This document shows positions 1 through 13,683 of a stretch of 64,000 nt of DNA, piece by piece (within the stretch, counting starts at the first letter, position 1; each line of letters opens with the position of its first letter). Location: NCBI GenBank assembly GCA_904066235.2, contig CAJFCV020000001.1:10535291-10599290 (forward strand), written 5' to 3'. The notes below the pieces were generated by a model that was not told the DNA's origin, searched no databases, and was given only the letters and a program-made list of their open reading frames with translations. The DNA comes from Bursaphelenchus xylophilus (Eukaryota > Nematoda > Chromadorea > Rhabditida > Aphelenchoididae). Made by a program: the position numbers and the translations under genes.

Positions 1-1957
1 GCTCTGCAGGCATTGGTCGGAAGGAGGGAGAGAATCGACTTTGCACATGCAATGACAAAGATTGATAGGAGGTTTAAGGTGAGATAGGGGGTCAACGGAG
101 ATTTTAAAGTAGGATGGGGAGTTTTGAGCGTGAGTTTTGAGACTTTTGGATATTACTTTAGACGAAAAATCGATGAAAAGGTGGAAATCTGGAAGAAATT
201 TAGTAAAGGAACGTTTGGTTTATAAGGAAATGTACTCAATATTAAATATAAGAGGATTTGGAGATCCTCGGCACCTTTAATTAACTACGAGTTAACTTAT
301 AATCGGATTTTTTGATATTGTTTTAGAAAAAAGTTGGCTGAAAAGAGCGTAAATTCCAGAAATTTTATTGCTCCTGGTTAAAATGAAAGTTGGCGCCTAT
401 AATAAATAAAATTTCCTTTTTAGAGTTCAAAAGTGGACGTACTATTAACTGCCAAGTACCTGTGGCTAATTGGACGAGCAATCGAGAAGAATGGAGTGAA
501 CAAGGGAAAGGTCATCGATGTTGTGAAGAGGTGGGTCTGAAGTACAGTGGAGGACCTGATCCAGTGGCAAAAAAACGTACCATTTTGCATCCAGGAAATA
601 TCAAAAATGTGGCAAGATACATCCCTCTCCAAGTGAAAAAACTCAGGTTTCAAAAGCGCGCCCGCTCTTTTTGTGTGGGAAAAGCGCCCTTCAAAACGAA
701 GTTTTTTCGCTTGGAGAGGGAAGCATTTTGCCACATCTTTCATACTTCCCGAATGCAAAATGGTACGTTTTTTTGCCACTGGATCAGGTCCGCACTGTAA
801 TAAATTTAGTCGGTTTTATCACTGTTTGTATCTAATACTGAGCCTCCATGGTAAAATATCCCTTTTGATAGTCTATATATTGATTTCAGGAAGATCCCGC
901 TGGAGAATATCACTGAAATTGGTCTCTCCACCCTCCAGGATGACTATATCTTCCTCCAAGTAAAAGACGAATACACAAGTGTGCTGGAGTCCCCATTGAA
1001 AACCGAGATGTTGACGGCGATGAACAAGCGCTATCGAGAGGTGGTGCCGGGTCGCGATCTGCCTCTTCGCTTTGCGAACTCCCATACAGCGATTTTGAAG
1101 AAACTCAAGTATAATATAATCGGATCGCCCGGAGTCCGAGATTTCAAGTTTGTTGAGGACACATCGACCCTCAGAGTTGTGGCGCAACCCGAGAAGAAGG
1201 TTTTGGTCGTCAAAGTTCCGCCAGGTTTACCCGCAACCACTAGTAAGTCTAGGTTTTTTTATTATGATACTTTTTTGAGGGTTTTTGCAGAATTTTAATG
1301 ATAAATCTTATTTTCAGAGCCGACCAATCGTCCAGTCTCGGTTCAGAAGTCGACATGGGCGTCGAGACAGTCTGCCGCCAGAGTCGACCATCATCCGAAC
1401 ATCCTCAGCCAACACAAACCCCCTCAATTGTTCCGAAACACCATCGAAGAGCATCAACACAATCCCGCAGCGATTCTGGCGAATGCTATGAGCTCCAACC
1501 AGAAGGTCCATCCGATGGCGGATCAGGTGCCGGCATCGCGGCCAGTCCCCAAACCCAAACCGATGGTCAAACCGCGAGGTCCCACGGTACGAGCAATGTA
1601 TCCGTATGACGCCCAAGACACCGATGAATTGTCGTTCTGCGAGGGTCAAATCATTGAGCTCATCAAGAAAGGTGAGTACTAACTGTTTGGAGTGGGACGA
1701 TTGGGAAACCGGAAAGTATTATTTAATACTTTTCGGTTTCCCCAATCGTCTTTTTCCTCAATCGTCCAACTCCGAACTGTTTCGGACCTTACTTCAAAAA
1801 TTATCCACCAAATTTTGTTCAGTTTTTGCCTCTAGTGCAATATAATATTGTCTTCAAAATCACTAAACTCTTGATTTCAGATGATTCAGGATGGTGGCAA
1901 GGCAGGATTGGCCCGAAAATGGGGCTGTTTCCCGCCAACTACGTCGAAGAGCATTGA
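1..1957 (+). CDS. hum-1: Long-tailed class I myosin (Myo1e/f type), 3' part
   Basis: Actin-based motor heavy chain, seen from the end of the motor/neck region to the stop; the 5' part is outside the window. Exons: 1-78, 424-530, 890-1242, 1318-1671, 1881-1957. Exon 1 encodes GRRERIDFAHAMTKIDRRFK, which matches the start of the myosin I TH1 (lipid-binding tail) domain. Exons 2-3 continue TH1 (LLTAKYLWLIGR, ENITEIGLSTLQDDYIFLQ). Exon 4 is a Pro/basic TH2-like linker and opens the SH3 domain (VRAMYPYDAQDTDELSFCEG). Exon 5 finishes it with DDSGWWQGRIGPKMGLFPANYVEEH, including the ALYDY-like, WW and FPANYV signatures. TH1-TH2-SH3 order is diagnostic of long-tailed myosin I, which works in endocytosis and cortical actin. 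The C. elegans member of this class is hum-1; the symbol is by similarity. Stop is 374 bp from the convergent kinase. Confidence 0.93.
543..799. repeat. Foldback repeat in a myosin intron
   Basis: The two halves of this 257-bp stretch are near-perfect reverse complements. Both begin with ACAGTG-like ends, then GGACCTGATCCAGTGGCAAA, and the similarity runs almost to the centre at about 660. Because it is self-complementary, both strands translate to almost the same peptide, so the 136- and 119-aa frames here are not genes. It lies wholly inside myosin intron 2 (531-889). Probably a MITE-like element. Confidence 0.85.
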
Positions 1958-2331
1958 TATAACCTCCAAGTGATATCTAAACCGTCTAAAATAACGTCCG
2001 AACCCGTTCATTCCTTGGTCTTACTCGAATTCAAGAACTCAGTCTTGCCATTTAGAGTTTTACTGTTGTTTTGTTTACATTCTAACTGTTACTACTGTGA
2101 TTTACTGCCATTAACTGTGAATTTTTCTGTATAAAGTCCAACAAGAAAAACGAAGTCGGAACATGTTTGGATATCGTAAAATAACAGTTGAATTCTCCAC
2201 AGATTCATCGCGAAATCTGAAGGACCAAAATCATTCAAGATTTGGCATGTTTCGACAAAAAAAATTATATTGCACTTGGTTAGATGGACAAAAGACCAAA
2301 AACTGCCAAAGTTACAAAATTTTACTGATAA
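1958..2331. other. Convergent 3' intergenic region
   Basis: Tail-to-tail space between the myosin (+) and SH2 kinase (-) genes. AT-rich, with a TATAAAG-like poly(A) signal candidate near 2131 for the myosin. It also holds one copy of a dispersed TATATTGCACTTGG motif near 2266. No coding exon was seen. Confidence 0.6.
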
Positions 2332-5153
2332 TCACTGTTGTTCAGCAGTCTTGGTTTGCTTCGATCTCCGCATACTTCCTTTCTTGGACTTCACATGCGA
2401 TTGCTTGGGATCTTCTTCTGGGTTCACGTCGGATGCGAGCTTAATCGAAACCTTCCGAAGCGTTCCTTTGGATTTGCGATGCCTTGGATGTGGTTCGCGT
2501 TCGCGGCTTCCCTTCCTTCTGAAAGATCCTCGTTTTCTGGCCATGTCTCTCTGGAGTTCAGAGACGATCAAATTGGCGCTATGATCATCTGGAGGCTTGG
2601 AGATCGTCTCTGGAGGAGGCTTGGAGGTCGTCTCTGGAGGAGTACCCGCCTTCGCAGCCTTGGTATCTTTGGAGTGGGGAGTGGATTCTTTTGGTTGGTC
2701 ACAGTTCTTCTAAAAATCTCTTATTATCAAAAATCCGAAAGTTGTTACCTAAAATCTACTATAACGTCATAAAAAGTCTGTTCCTAATGTGATTTACGCC
2801 TATACCAAACCCGAAACTAAACTCTAATGACTTTGACACAATCTAACATCATGATCAGGCATTCCCAACCTAAAAATCGCAACATTGCATCAAAAATAAA
2901 CATACGGGCTTCGGTTCCTTATCGTTATTCCGTTTGCTTTTCTTTCGACGTTTCGATCTATCGCCACCGGTGGTCGTTTTTCCAGACCCTTGACCAGTCA
3001 TCGAAGCATTGGATCCATGTGGTTTCGCCGGGACCTTTTCCACCTTTTCCTCTTTTTCGCTTAATGGTTCTTGAGTTGGTCCCACTACGAGGTTGACGTC
3101 ACTGTCTTTAGAGTCGCTATCATCGCAGAAAGAGACCTCCTTCGAATCTGTCTAAAATCGGAATAAAATTTTTTTTATCAAAGTCCAAAAATTCAATTTC
3201 CGCAAACTGCGCCCTGACAAAACTCCACAATTGTCAAAATCCACTTACCACCTGAGTGGCAGGAGTAGGAGCAGGCATTTTTGGAGTTTGACTCCTCCAA
3301 AACTTCATAATCTTCTCAAAGGACCACCTTTTCCGCGTGTCGATCACCCAGACGTGCTCCCGGATCATCGTCTTGATCTCGTCCGGCGTGATTGACGGGA
3401 ATTCGGGCATGTCGCCATTTCGGATGCATGTCGCCACTTTCTGTACCTCCCAATCAGGCCAGGGCTTCACTCCGCCGTTGAAGACCTCGAAGCAGAGGAC
3501 TCCGTACGACCAGACATCACTGGCCTTGGTGAAAGTCCCAACTTTCCTCAACGTTTCCGGCGCCATCCATCTCACGGGAAGGTGTTGTTTTGCCAGATTC
3601 TCGCCCGAAATGGAATTAACCACCTTGCTCAGCCCAAAGTCGCTGATCTTGACCACTCCGGCACTGTTCAGGAGGCAGTTTCTCGCCGCCAAGTCTCGAT
3701 GAATCACATCTCTGGAAATGGAAATTATTGCGAGTGTGCAATTTTCCTGGGCAAAACTAACTCACTCCTCGAAACTACCATCATTTTCAGACCTATGAAA
3801 CTTTTTTCTCCTTATGTTAGGACCTATTTTGGCTATTTTTCACATTATCTTACTGTAGATGACTAAAAATTTCGAAAACCTCAAAAATAAATACCCAATG
3901 TACAAAATACGCCAGTGATGCAAAGCACAGCTAAACAGAACCTACTTGCTGTGCAGAAAACACATTCCGGCCGCGGCTTCCATTATATATCTCTTTCGTT
4001 CGGCCACTTTGATCTTCTCGCCCTCCTTTACCAGATGACTTCCCAGCGCTCCGCCTGAGCAACTTTCCATTACGATCATGATCGGGGGCTCGTCGCAGGA
4101 GATTCCATAGAACTGAAAGGTAAATCCAATTACACTATAATCAAAAAAAAAGTTTTTTTTCAAACTCGAACATTTGATGATATAGAACATGACTTACAGT
4201 AACGACATTCTCATGCCGAATCCCCCTCATAACGGCGGCCTCACTGACCATGGCAACATTGGCTTCGGCGACTTCGGTGGTATCTAAAATTAAAAAATAA
4301 TTTTTAAAATAGGACTATTTCACTTACCTATTCCCGTATGGCAAACCTTGATGGCAACCACTTTCTTCTTGTACGTGCCGGCGTAGACGTCGCAAAAATT
4401 TCCACTGCCTGAAAATATGATTTTTCGAAAAAATCCGTCATCATTATATGTTTTGATATTAAATAGTAAAGTTTTTACTAACCCCCAATAAAATAAAAAA
4501 TTATATTACACTTGACAATAGTCATCAAAATTTTCAAAAAACTCCAATTATTTTATCCAAAATAATTGGATAAAATTGCCAAAAATCTTACCCAGTCTGT
4601 CCTTGCTGAGTTTCACGTCCCCTGGAGGCAACAGCCATGCCGGGCGGACATTGATATTCTTTATGAACAGTTGATCCTCCTCGAAGAACAAGGGATTCGT
4701 GTGATAAAAATCGATGAACTCTGGGAATGTGCTGAACTTCTGACTCGTCTTTCGGACCGGCCAGAAATGGGCTCCATCGTATCCGAGTTGCTGATGATAG
4801 ACCTTCTCGCCCTTCAACATGGCTATAATCTTGATGGGTTGCTTCGTATCCAAACGGATCGCAAAGTCGCCCGGATTTGTCATGCACGTCTAAAATACGA
4901 AATTATTGGTTGTTGAGACCTAAGATTTTAGATGATACAAAAAACTCGTCAAGTTAGATCAAGAAATTGGATTTTTCAACCATTTTTTATATTGCAGTAG
5001 GCAAGTCTGATACTATTCTTCAAAAAATAATCCAAAAAGCTCCCAAATCAGATAGAATTAGATTGAACTGACCTCAGCCCGACTTGCTGGCAAGATCCCA
5101 AGGTAATACGGTTTGGATGCGAAGATCTTGAGCACATCCCCTGGTTTTGCCAT
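2332..5153 (-). CDS. SH2-domain non-receptor tyrosine kinase with long basic tail (Fes/Fer-like nematode family)
   Basis: Cytoplasmic protein tyrosine kinase, 599 aa in eight exons: 5153-5073, 4889-4592, 4408-4328, 4283-4198, 4112-3946, 3711-3249, 3151-2906, 2709-2332. An SH2 domain comes first (YYLGILPASRAE, then GDFAIR with phosphotyrosine-binding Arg39). The kinase domain follows with GSGNF loop at 127-131, AIK Lys147, HRDLAARN (Asp244), DFG 262-264 and PVRWMAPE. All catalytic residues are intact. The SH2-kinase order without SH3, and the short N-terminus, fit the expanded nematode Fer/SPE-8-like family. After about residue 390 comes a Lys/Arg/Ser/Pro-rich, probably disordered tail with a PPETTSKPP / PPETISKPP repeat. 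That tail is unusual and may bind membranes or partners (inference). The start at 5153 is the first Met before the SH2 domain; an upstream in-frame extension is possible. Confidence 0.92.
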
Positions 5154-6150
5154 CCTTTTCCAGAAGAGCGACCGTCCACGATGAAAAAAGTTGATGAAAT
5201 GAGGTTTGCAAGAAGTCGGTCGCAAATTTGATTTTGTTTCGATTTGACATGAACTTTGCCATCTTTTTGATTTTTGGACAAAAACTTTTGAAACTTGGGG
5301 AAGCCGGGTTTTATGAGAATTTTGAGTTCCATGTAGTATCAAGTAAAACAATTCGTTTTTTTTTGTGTATTTTACAAGAATCACTTTTTTGAGCGTTTGA
5401 AACGCCTACTGACGGCGTACGAACGTTACATTTATTTTTATCGGTATTTTTCAATCGATAGGTCATCAAGTATAATATTGTCAAAAATTTGGTATCCAAC
5501 AGAGTTGTATCCGGTTAAAACAGTCATCATGATACTCTTTCAACTTCAAAGTGTTCATTGATCATGAATCTGGCATGCTTTTGAGCTATTTACATCTAGA
5601 AAATTATCAGATATTACACTTGATGTTGCTGGAAATAAAATTTTTGAATTTTAAGGCTTAATAGATATATTTCTGCTCTACAATAGTCATGAAACAAGTG
5701 GAACAAGATTTTATTGATGCACTTCTTCCATAAAATCAGTCAATAGTGTCGTTTTGTCTTTCTTTCGGCGCGAAAAAATGCGTTCAAAAAAGAAAAAATA
5801 TTTTTTTCTTTTTTCTTTTCATCGTTTTCGCCGTTTCGTACCTCCTTTCGAGGCTTTCGAGGAGGGAGGTTCTACTCAGCAGGTGTGTTAAGCTGTAAAA
5901 TTTATTTGGTTTCTTTGGGTTTATATTGTACTTGACATTTAAGATACGAGGCCTTTATTCATGCTGGTTTTTAAGGTATTTGGCAAAATTTATGCGGTTA
6001 AGAGGAGGAAGGAGTGCCGAATTACCTTTCAATTTATATATTTCCCTAATTTTTTGCAAGTTTCCGACAATTTGCCGTGTTTTACATTGCACTTGCCTTT
6101 TTTAAATACTTTTATTCTTTTCAGATAGGATCCCTGGAGTCTGGTTAGAG
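5154..6150. promoter_or_regulatory. Divergent promoter region
   Basis: About 1 kb between two head-to-head starts (SH2 kinase, - ; coiled-coil gene, +). It holds T- and A-runs and a GGAGGGAGG-containing stretch near 5860. Copies of the dispersed TATATTACACTTGA-type motif lie near 5609 and 5924. A free acceptor, CTTTTCAG at about 6117-6124, lies just before the + start and is a candidate spliced-leader or outron acceptor. No other exon is supported. Confidence 0.45.
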
Positions 6151-9100
6151 ATGGACGAGACCAGCTTCTGCAGTGGTATTTCCACGGCCCGGACTTGTAA
6201 GTTTTTTGAGTATTTATATTATACTGGAAAAACTCCACGTTTTTATTCTAATTTTAGATGAATCGATCCCCATTACTGCTCAGAATCGGATTCAACACTT
6301 GGAGAGTGAGAATTACAATCTGAATGCTCAATTGGCTCAAGTTATGGACATGAAAGACGTAGAGAATGTCGACAAAGTTAGTTTTCTTTATTCTTTCGGA
6401 GTTTAGGTCTCATGGGTAATATAAACACGTAAAAATTGTAGATTCGCACTCTTTCTGTCAAGTTGAATCGGCAGAATGAGGAGATTGAGAGTCTGAGGAA
6501 ACAATTGGAGGAAAAGGAAGAGCATTATCGAAAGACCAAGAGGCTGAAGGATAAAGAAATCACTGCTCTCAGAACTGATCTTGTCAGGTTACGGGATGAG
6601 AATGCGGAGTTGAAACAAGAGAAAATGGAGATGGAGGCGGCCAAGAGCGACGATGAGTCGAGGATTTACCGAAATCTGCTGAATCACTCGAATTCGGCCA
6701 GGGGTCCAGGAGTCAATGAACAAGGTAAATTAAAGAAAATATTGGTCCATTTAATGGTTCTGTAGACGGTTAAAAAATCTTAGGGGACTCGGAACTTGCT
6801 ATGTTTATAATCTAGGTTTCATATTTGAAAAAAAAATTTTTTGATTTCTAGTCCATCCTGCGCCACCTCAAGAGAGGTTCCAATCGGGCTCGCAGAAGAT
6901 CCCATTCATCTCTAATTCTCAGCCAAAGTCCGCAGTGTCCGATTATAGGAACGAAAATCCCGATTTCTTCCGCAAGCAGTGCCTCGACATGGACTCGGTT
7001 TGCTCGGAGAGTGTTGCCAGCGAAAGCAGAGTTCACCTATCCATCGATGCCGAACTCTCAGTAAGTTGTTTTTCTTTTGATTGTTACTGGTTTAGATGGT
7101 AAATGGCTCCGGGTTCCGAGAAATTCTGAATTTGACCAATGCTGCCCAGTCGAATGTCAGGAATTACAAAAAGGTCCTCCACACGTGGAAGTCGAACATT
7201 CATATTCTCTTCGATCAAGTTAGAAGCACTGCCAATTTCCTCGGTGAAATGGCAACTCAGATGGGCAGGGATTCAGAACATAAGGAGACTATTGAAAGGA
7301 TCTTGGCCAAGATCAATGGGATGAATTTCACCCTAAACGCGAGCCTGGATCAGACTAGAGAGATCATGGAGGGGGCAAAGGGAATGGAGGAGAGCTTGGC
7401 TGAGCTCAGCAATGTCATCGACGACTCGTTGAGGTATGGATTGGAGGTTTTTTATATTGTAGTAGGTGTGAAGATCAATGTACTGAAAATTCAAGATTTT
7501 TGCTGGAATTTTGGTAGTTATTTGACTTTATTAGGGGTTTATATGACGTTTGGAGTATTTTGGCAGGTCAATAATGAGGAAAACTATATTACACTTGCCA
7601 TCTGATCAAGAAAATTTTTGTGTGAAAAGTCAGATATCTTATTATAATTAAAGGTTTTGGTATTTATAAACCTACTACGAGTTTTAATGTCATATTTATT
7701 TTACATTTTCAGGCGATCTATGTCTATTTTGGAGGGACAGACTATTGCTCAAAATGAACGTGAAATTGACCTCAACAAGGACGTTGTGGACGCTCATAAT
7801 GAGTTGGCGGCACAAAGAGAGAAGACCCAACGTCTTGAGAAGGAACTCCAAGAAGAACGAGCGAAAATTGAAGAGCTTTACAGGGAATTGGAACAGAAAC
7901 AAGATGCATATGCAAATGAAATCCAGGCCAAAGGAACTGATTACAAAAAGAATGTGGAACTTTTGGAGACCAGTTTGGTCAGAAATAGAAATGTAAGAGA
8001 GATTTGAAGAGCTTTGGGGGAGATTTTTATATTGTTTTAGGTGGTTTTGACATCTGGTTTTGGTATAATATAGATGGGTGTTGATTTTTTATAATAAGAA
8101 AATTGTTGTTGATTTTTGATGTTTAGGAAGCCGAGGAAGGAAAGGAGGCTCTAATCGATCTGTCGGAACTCCGTGCCGCCTTGGAAGCCTCTCAGAATGA
8201 AGTTCACAAGCAGAGAATGCAGAATGACAAGTTGAATCGGCAGGTGGAAGAACTACAGGTTGAACTTCAGGAGTGCGTTGAAAAACTTGATAATGCTTTG
8301 GTAAGTGGTTGAAGATTTTTTTGGATTGTTTAGACTGCTTACGACAAAGTTTTCGATGAATGTGGGAGCCGAGGGCAGATGATAAATGAGCTCCAAGTGG
8401 AGCTGGAGAAGGCTAACGAGGCCATGAAGGAAGTTGATGAGTTGAAAATGAAGCTGCAACAACTTGAGTCCCAGAATCGGGCGTTACAACAGGTCAAACA
8501 CGAGTCTCCGGAGGCCCTGCAACAGCTGGCTTTAGTCCAGAAACAACTTGACGTAGCGAATGAAAAGGTCAGAAAGTACAATGAATGGGTAATCAAGATC
8601 GCAGAGAAGGTGCCCGAGGACATGGGAATTCGGTAAGAGGCGGTTTTGAATGTTTTGTGAGGTTTTGCATGAGTTGGTGACCTAAAGTAATATAAAATTG
8701 GTTTAGACCGGCCGCAGATGGAATTGCGGACATTGTGGGAAAGATCAAGGGCTACATTGAGAAGTCAGTCAAGGACAAGAAGGATCTGGATGAACTCCAT
8801 GAGACCATGAAGAAAGGAAATCAAATTTTGAGGAAAAAGATTGAACTCGGGTAAGTTAAAGTATAACTTTTGATGTTTTTGGGCATTTTGAGGTGTGAAA
8901 TTAGTTGGTTTAGGCAAAATGGAGCCTGATTGGTTAGTTGAAAGCAAAATTTTTGATTTATAATGTTTTCGGGATGTGTTTCACATTATTTTACACGTTT
9001 TGATGCCGTTTTTAGAGCCGCCCGACATGGAGTAGAACTGGATCTGGGCCAAATGTCCCCAGTTCGGACGGACCCCCTTAAAATCGACAGTTCCAAGGAA

Positions 9101-9370
9101 TTCTTCAACTATTTTGACGGTTTGGTATTCATGGCCAAAGTTCTTGTCAAAAAGTTGAAGTCCGAACCAGAAGGCCCCGGACAGCAGCAACTCCTCGAAG
9201 ACGCCCGACAACTGAGGCTAGCCCTGATGAGCGGCGAAGAGTTCTTCAAGAAGAACAAGGAGAACCTCAAACTGCGTCTACAGGGCATGGGACCCGACAT
9301 CAGAGACCACCTCGGACATATCCACCAAGTGCTCACCCAGGTCCGGGATAACGTCAGAAAGACCCGCTGA
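6151..9370 (+). CDS. Unrecognised coiled-coil structural protein
   Basis: Predicted 748 aa from ten exons: 6151-6196, 6258-6376, 6442-6724, 6852-7060, 7096-7433, 7713-7992, 8127-8300, 8334-8632, 8707-8850, 9016-9370. Every junction has GT/AG and holds frame. The sequence is dominated by heptad-rich, Glu/Lys/Gln-rich helix: residues about 20-125, a Ser/Asn-rich break near 130-215, then nearly continuous coiled coil to the end (for example IEELYRELEQKQDAYANEIQ). No head, kinase, calponin or lamin-tail domain is visible. Long coiled coils of this kind serve as scaffolds at centrosomes, kinetochores, synapses or junctions; I do not recognise which. Start is the first Met after the CTTTTCAG acceptor. 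An AATAAA lies at 9491. Gene confidence is high, function unknown. Confidence 0.88.
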
Positions 9371-9775
9371 GTCACGATTATGTAAACTAAACCCCGAGCT
9401 CTATTTACTACTTATTTTGATTAAAATTGGATGAATACATGCTGTTTATAATATTGGTACTCTTTTTGTACATGTTTCTAACTGAAATTGAATAAAATTA
9501 ATGAGTAAACAGCAGTGTGATATAACAGAGGGCATTTGAAATCAAGTTTAATATCTGTTAGAGGAATCTAGGTAATCGGTTTACCAGTCTGATATCTGGG
9601 TAGATACAGCAAGTTTAATACAAGATAAATTATTAATTGAAAATTCTTTTGGTAAAATGAATGAGTGGCGCAGAAACCAACCAAGTCCTGGATATGTTAC
9701 AGTGTTTTAGACAGGTATGTAAATCGAATAATTATCTATATCACCAAGTACAACTTTTACTCAAAAAAAGACGAA
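9371..9775. other. Convergent 3' intergenic region
   Basis: Tail-to-tail space between the coiled-coil gene and the second SH2 kinase. Contains the AATAAA at 9491. Short frames near 9661-9909 overlap the antisense of the kinase's last exon and are not supported. Confidence 0.6.
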
Positions 9776-11759
<1,984 letters not shown>

Positions 11760-11989
11760 TGCTTTCAACTATGAAATGACTCCATACAGAAAAAGGACCA
11801 AATTTGGCTCGAGCGTTGGGAAATTTGCATAATTTCTACGTAAAATTCAAAAAAAAACTCAAAATTTTTCTATTTTAATCACTGTAAAAATAGTTCAAAT
11901 CGAGTCTGTAAATAACGTGAAATAAGTTTATGTCTGTAACAAGTATCTTCAAGACCATTTTCCATCAAAAATAACAGTATCTTCGAGAC
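11760..11989 (-). other. Possible intercistronic region of a two-gene operon
   Basis: Read on the - strand, 230 bp separate the SAP30BP-like stop from the kinase start. There is a T-rich stretch and a TTTCATAG acceptor within about 10 nt of the kinase ATG. Nematode operons usually have about 100 bp between genes, so this spacing is suggestive only. Confidence 0.3.
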
Positions 11990-12882
11990 CTACACCTTCT
12001 TCCGCCGACTTTGCTCCTTCTCCGTGATTTTGGCTTGTGTTTCCGCTAAAAATGCAACAATATAAATGTGGAAATGACCTACAGAGAGCATCGTAGTAGT
12101 CTTCGTCCTCGAATTGTATAAATTCATGTTTTCTTTTATCAAAGTTGCTTCCATATTCATCAATATCGAACTGTTCCTTTAATTTTTCGTACATTGATGG
12201 GTTTTTGAAGTCTTTGCGTTCAGTGAGTAGCTTGTTCATGTCGCATTTTCGTTGCTCCTTGTATTTGAAAAAGCGATGGAAGTTCGCCTGAAGAAAAACG
12301 AAGTTTTTTATATTACACATGGCCAAGACTAGTATCAAGCGAAAACTTGATGCAAAAACAATCCAAGCATAGCTCAAAAGTTGTGAAAAGACCTACCTCG
12401 ACATCCGGATCGACTTCACCTTCGGGTTCAGGCGGCAATTGTGTTATCTCCTCATTTATTTCTTCATTTTCTCCCTCCGACTCTCTTGACGGTGTTGGAC
12501 AATTTGATCCGCCTGTGCTGGTAACGGCTAGTAGGGCACCTCCCTCTGCGATCAAACGATTCTCCTCAGCTTCTTCTTCCTCATCTAAAAACGGAATGGA
12601 CAATAATAAAAAGCATAACTTACCGGAAGGTGATTTATTTTGAGGAGTTTCAGAAAAAGATTTTCTTGTTGGCGCTTCTGGCTCTACATATCTTGGTGCA
12701 GGCTCGTCTTGCCGTGACTCTAGGGGCGTACTGCTGTTAGAGGGCGCAGGTGAATCTAGTTTCTGCTTCTAGAAATAAAAATATAAACATTTTTAAACAA
12801 AAAAACAAGTATAACATACCTTCGAAGGTGTAGAGTCCGATTCATCTGAAGAACTTGACGCATAACCGAGCAGATTGTCCAT
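11990..12882 (-). CDS. SAP30-binding-protein / HCNGP-domain nuclear protein, short
   Basis: Predicted 218 aa in five exons: 12882-12820, 12768-12624, 12584-12397, 12287-12083, 12045-11990. The diagnostic HCNGP block is in exon 4: RFFKYKEQRKCDMNKLLTER, then KDFKNPSMYEKLKEQFDIDE and YGSNFDKRKHEF. It matches the human SAP30BP core (basic, MDMNYIIQRKKEFRNPSIYEKL-type). Upstream residues are acidic, Ser- and Pro-rich (SSSSDESDSTPSK; DEEEEAEENR), as in the family. The family takes part in splicing and transcriptional repression in the nucleus. Human SAP30BP is about 308 aa with a Thr/Ser/Ala-rich C-terminus; this protein stops soon after the domain with a basic QSRRRKV-like end, so the C-terminal half is missing or on an exon I did not find. 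Confidence 0.85.
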
Positions 12883-13683
12883 CTTTTAACGGTGAAGAAC
12901 CAAAAGTCTCGATTTTCCGCACAAATATTTCGTAAATTTGGCTTTTTCTTCGCATGTGAGACAGAACGCCAAGAAATTTTGGCATTGCAGGGAAACGTTG
13001 TAGAGTGATTGGAAAGCTCATGGTAAGATCATAATTACTAGTCACATGTCTGATGACGTCATTTTAACCGATTTCCCTCGATTTTTTTATATTTTTCTTG
13101 TTGATATTATATTTGATACCTCTATAAAATAACATCAAAAATCAAATGCTTGCGATGACAACGTGAAATGACCGGGTGCATTACACAGCTTATTTCACGC
13201 TCATTTTTTCCCGAAGGTGTTTCAATCCTTTCCTTAAAAACTTTTTTAAATTCTTACAGTCAACTCAACTCAACTCTAATATGACATGCGGCAGAGCAAA
13301 CATCATAAATTAGAGACCCATCCGCTAATGGGATTTTCCGTCTGTCTCGAGCCAAAAAACACCCCCTCTTACTGTAACGCACGTCAAGGAACCCGTGTTT
13401 TCGGTCGATTAAGTGATTTCTCACCTTTCCGCCGAAACTACAACAAGCCACGGGTTTCACCCGAAAAGGTGGCAAGTGAAAAAAATTCGACTCATTTCGC
13501 ACTTTACAACCCGATCTGCGGCGCCTGGCCGGCTTCCATAATTGACGCGGAGATAGTTTACTACAATATAATGTAAGTCAACATACCTGTTCCCTGATTC
13601 GGGGGTTGGTTTAAACCCGGCCGTCATGAGCCGAGAAGGAGCGATCGCAGTGTGAGCAAAACACCTTCTTCCAGGAGCTCATC
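12883..13683. promoter_or_regulatory. Divergent intergenic region
   Basis: Upstream of both the SAP30BP-like gene (-) and the orphan gene at 13684 (+). Short overlapping frames at 13260-13576 occur on both strands and show no family signal. I see no exon. Confidence 0.4.

Noticed and set aside
420..963. Overlapping frames of 136, 119 and 96 aa
   Set aside because: They come from a self-complementary intron repeat, which is why both strands encode the same peptide.
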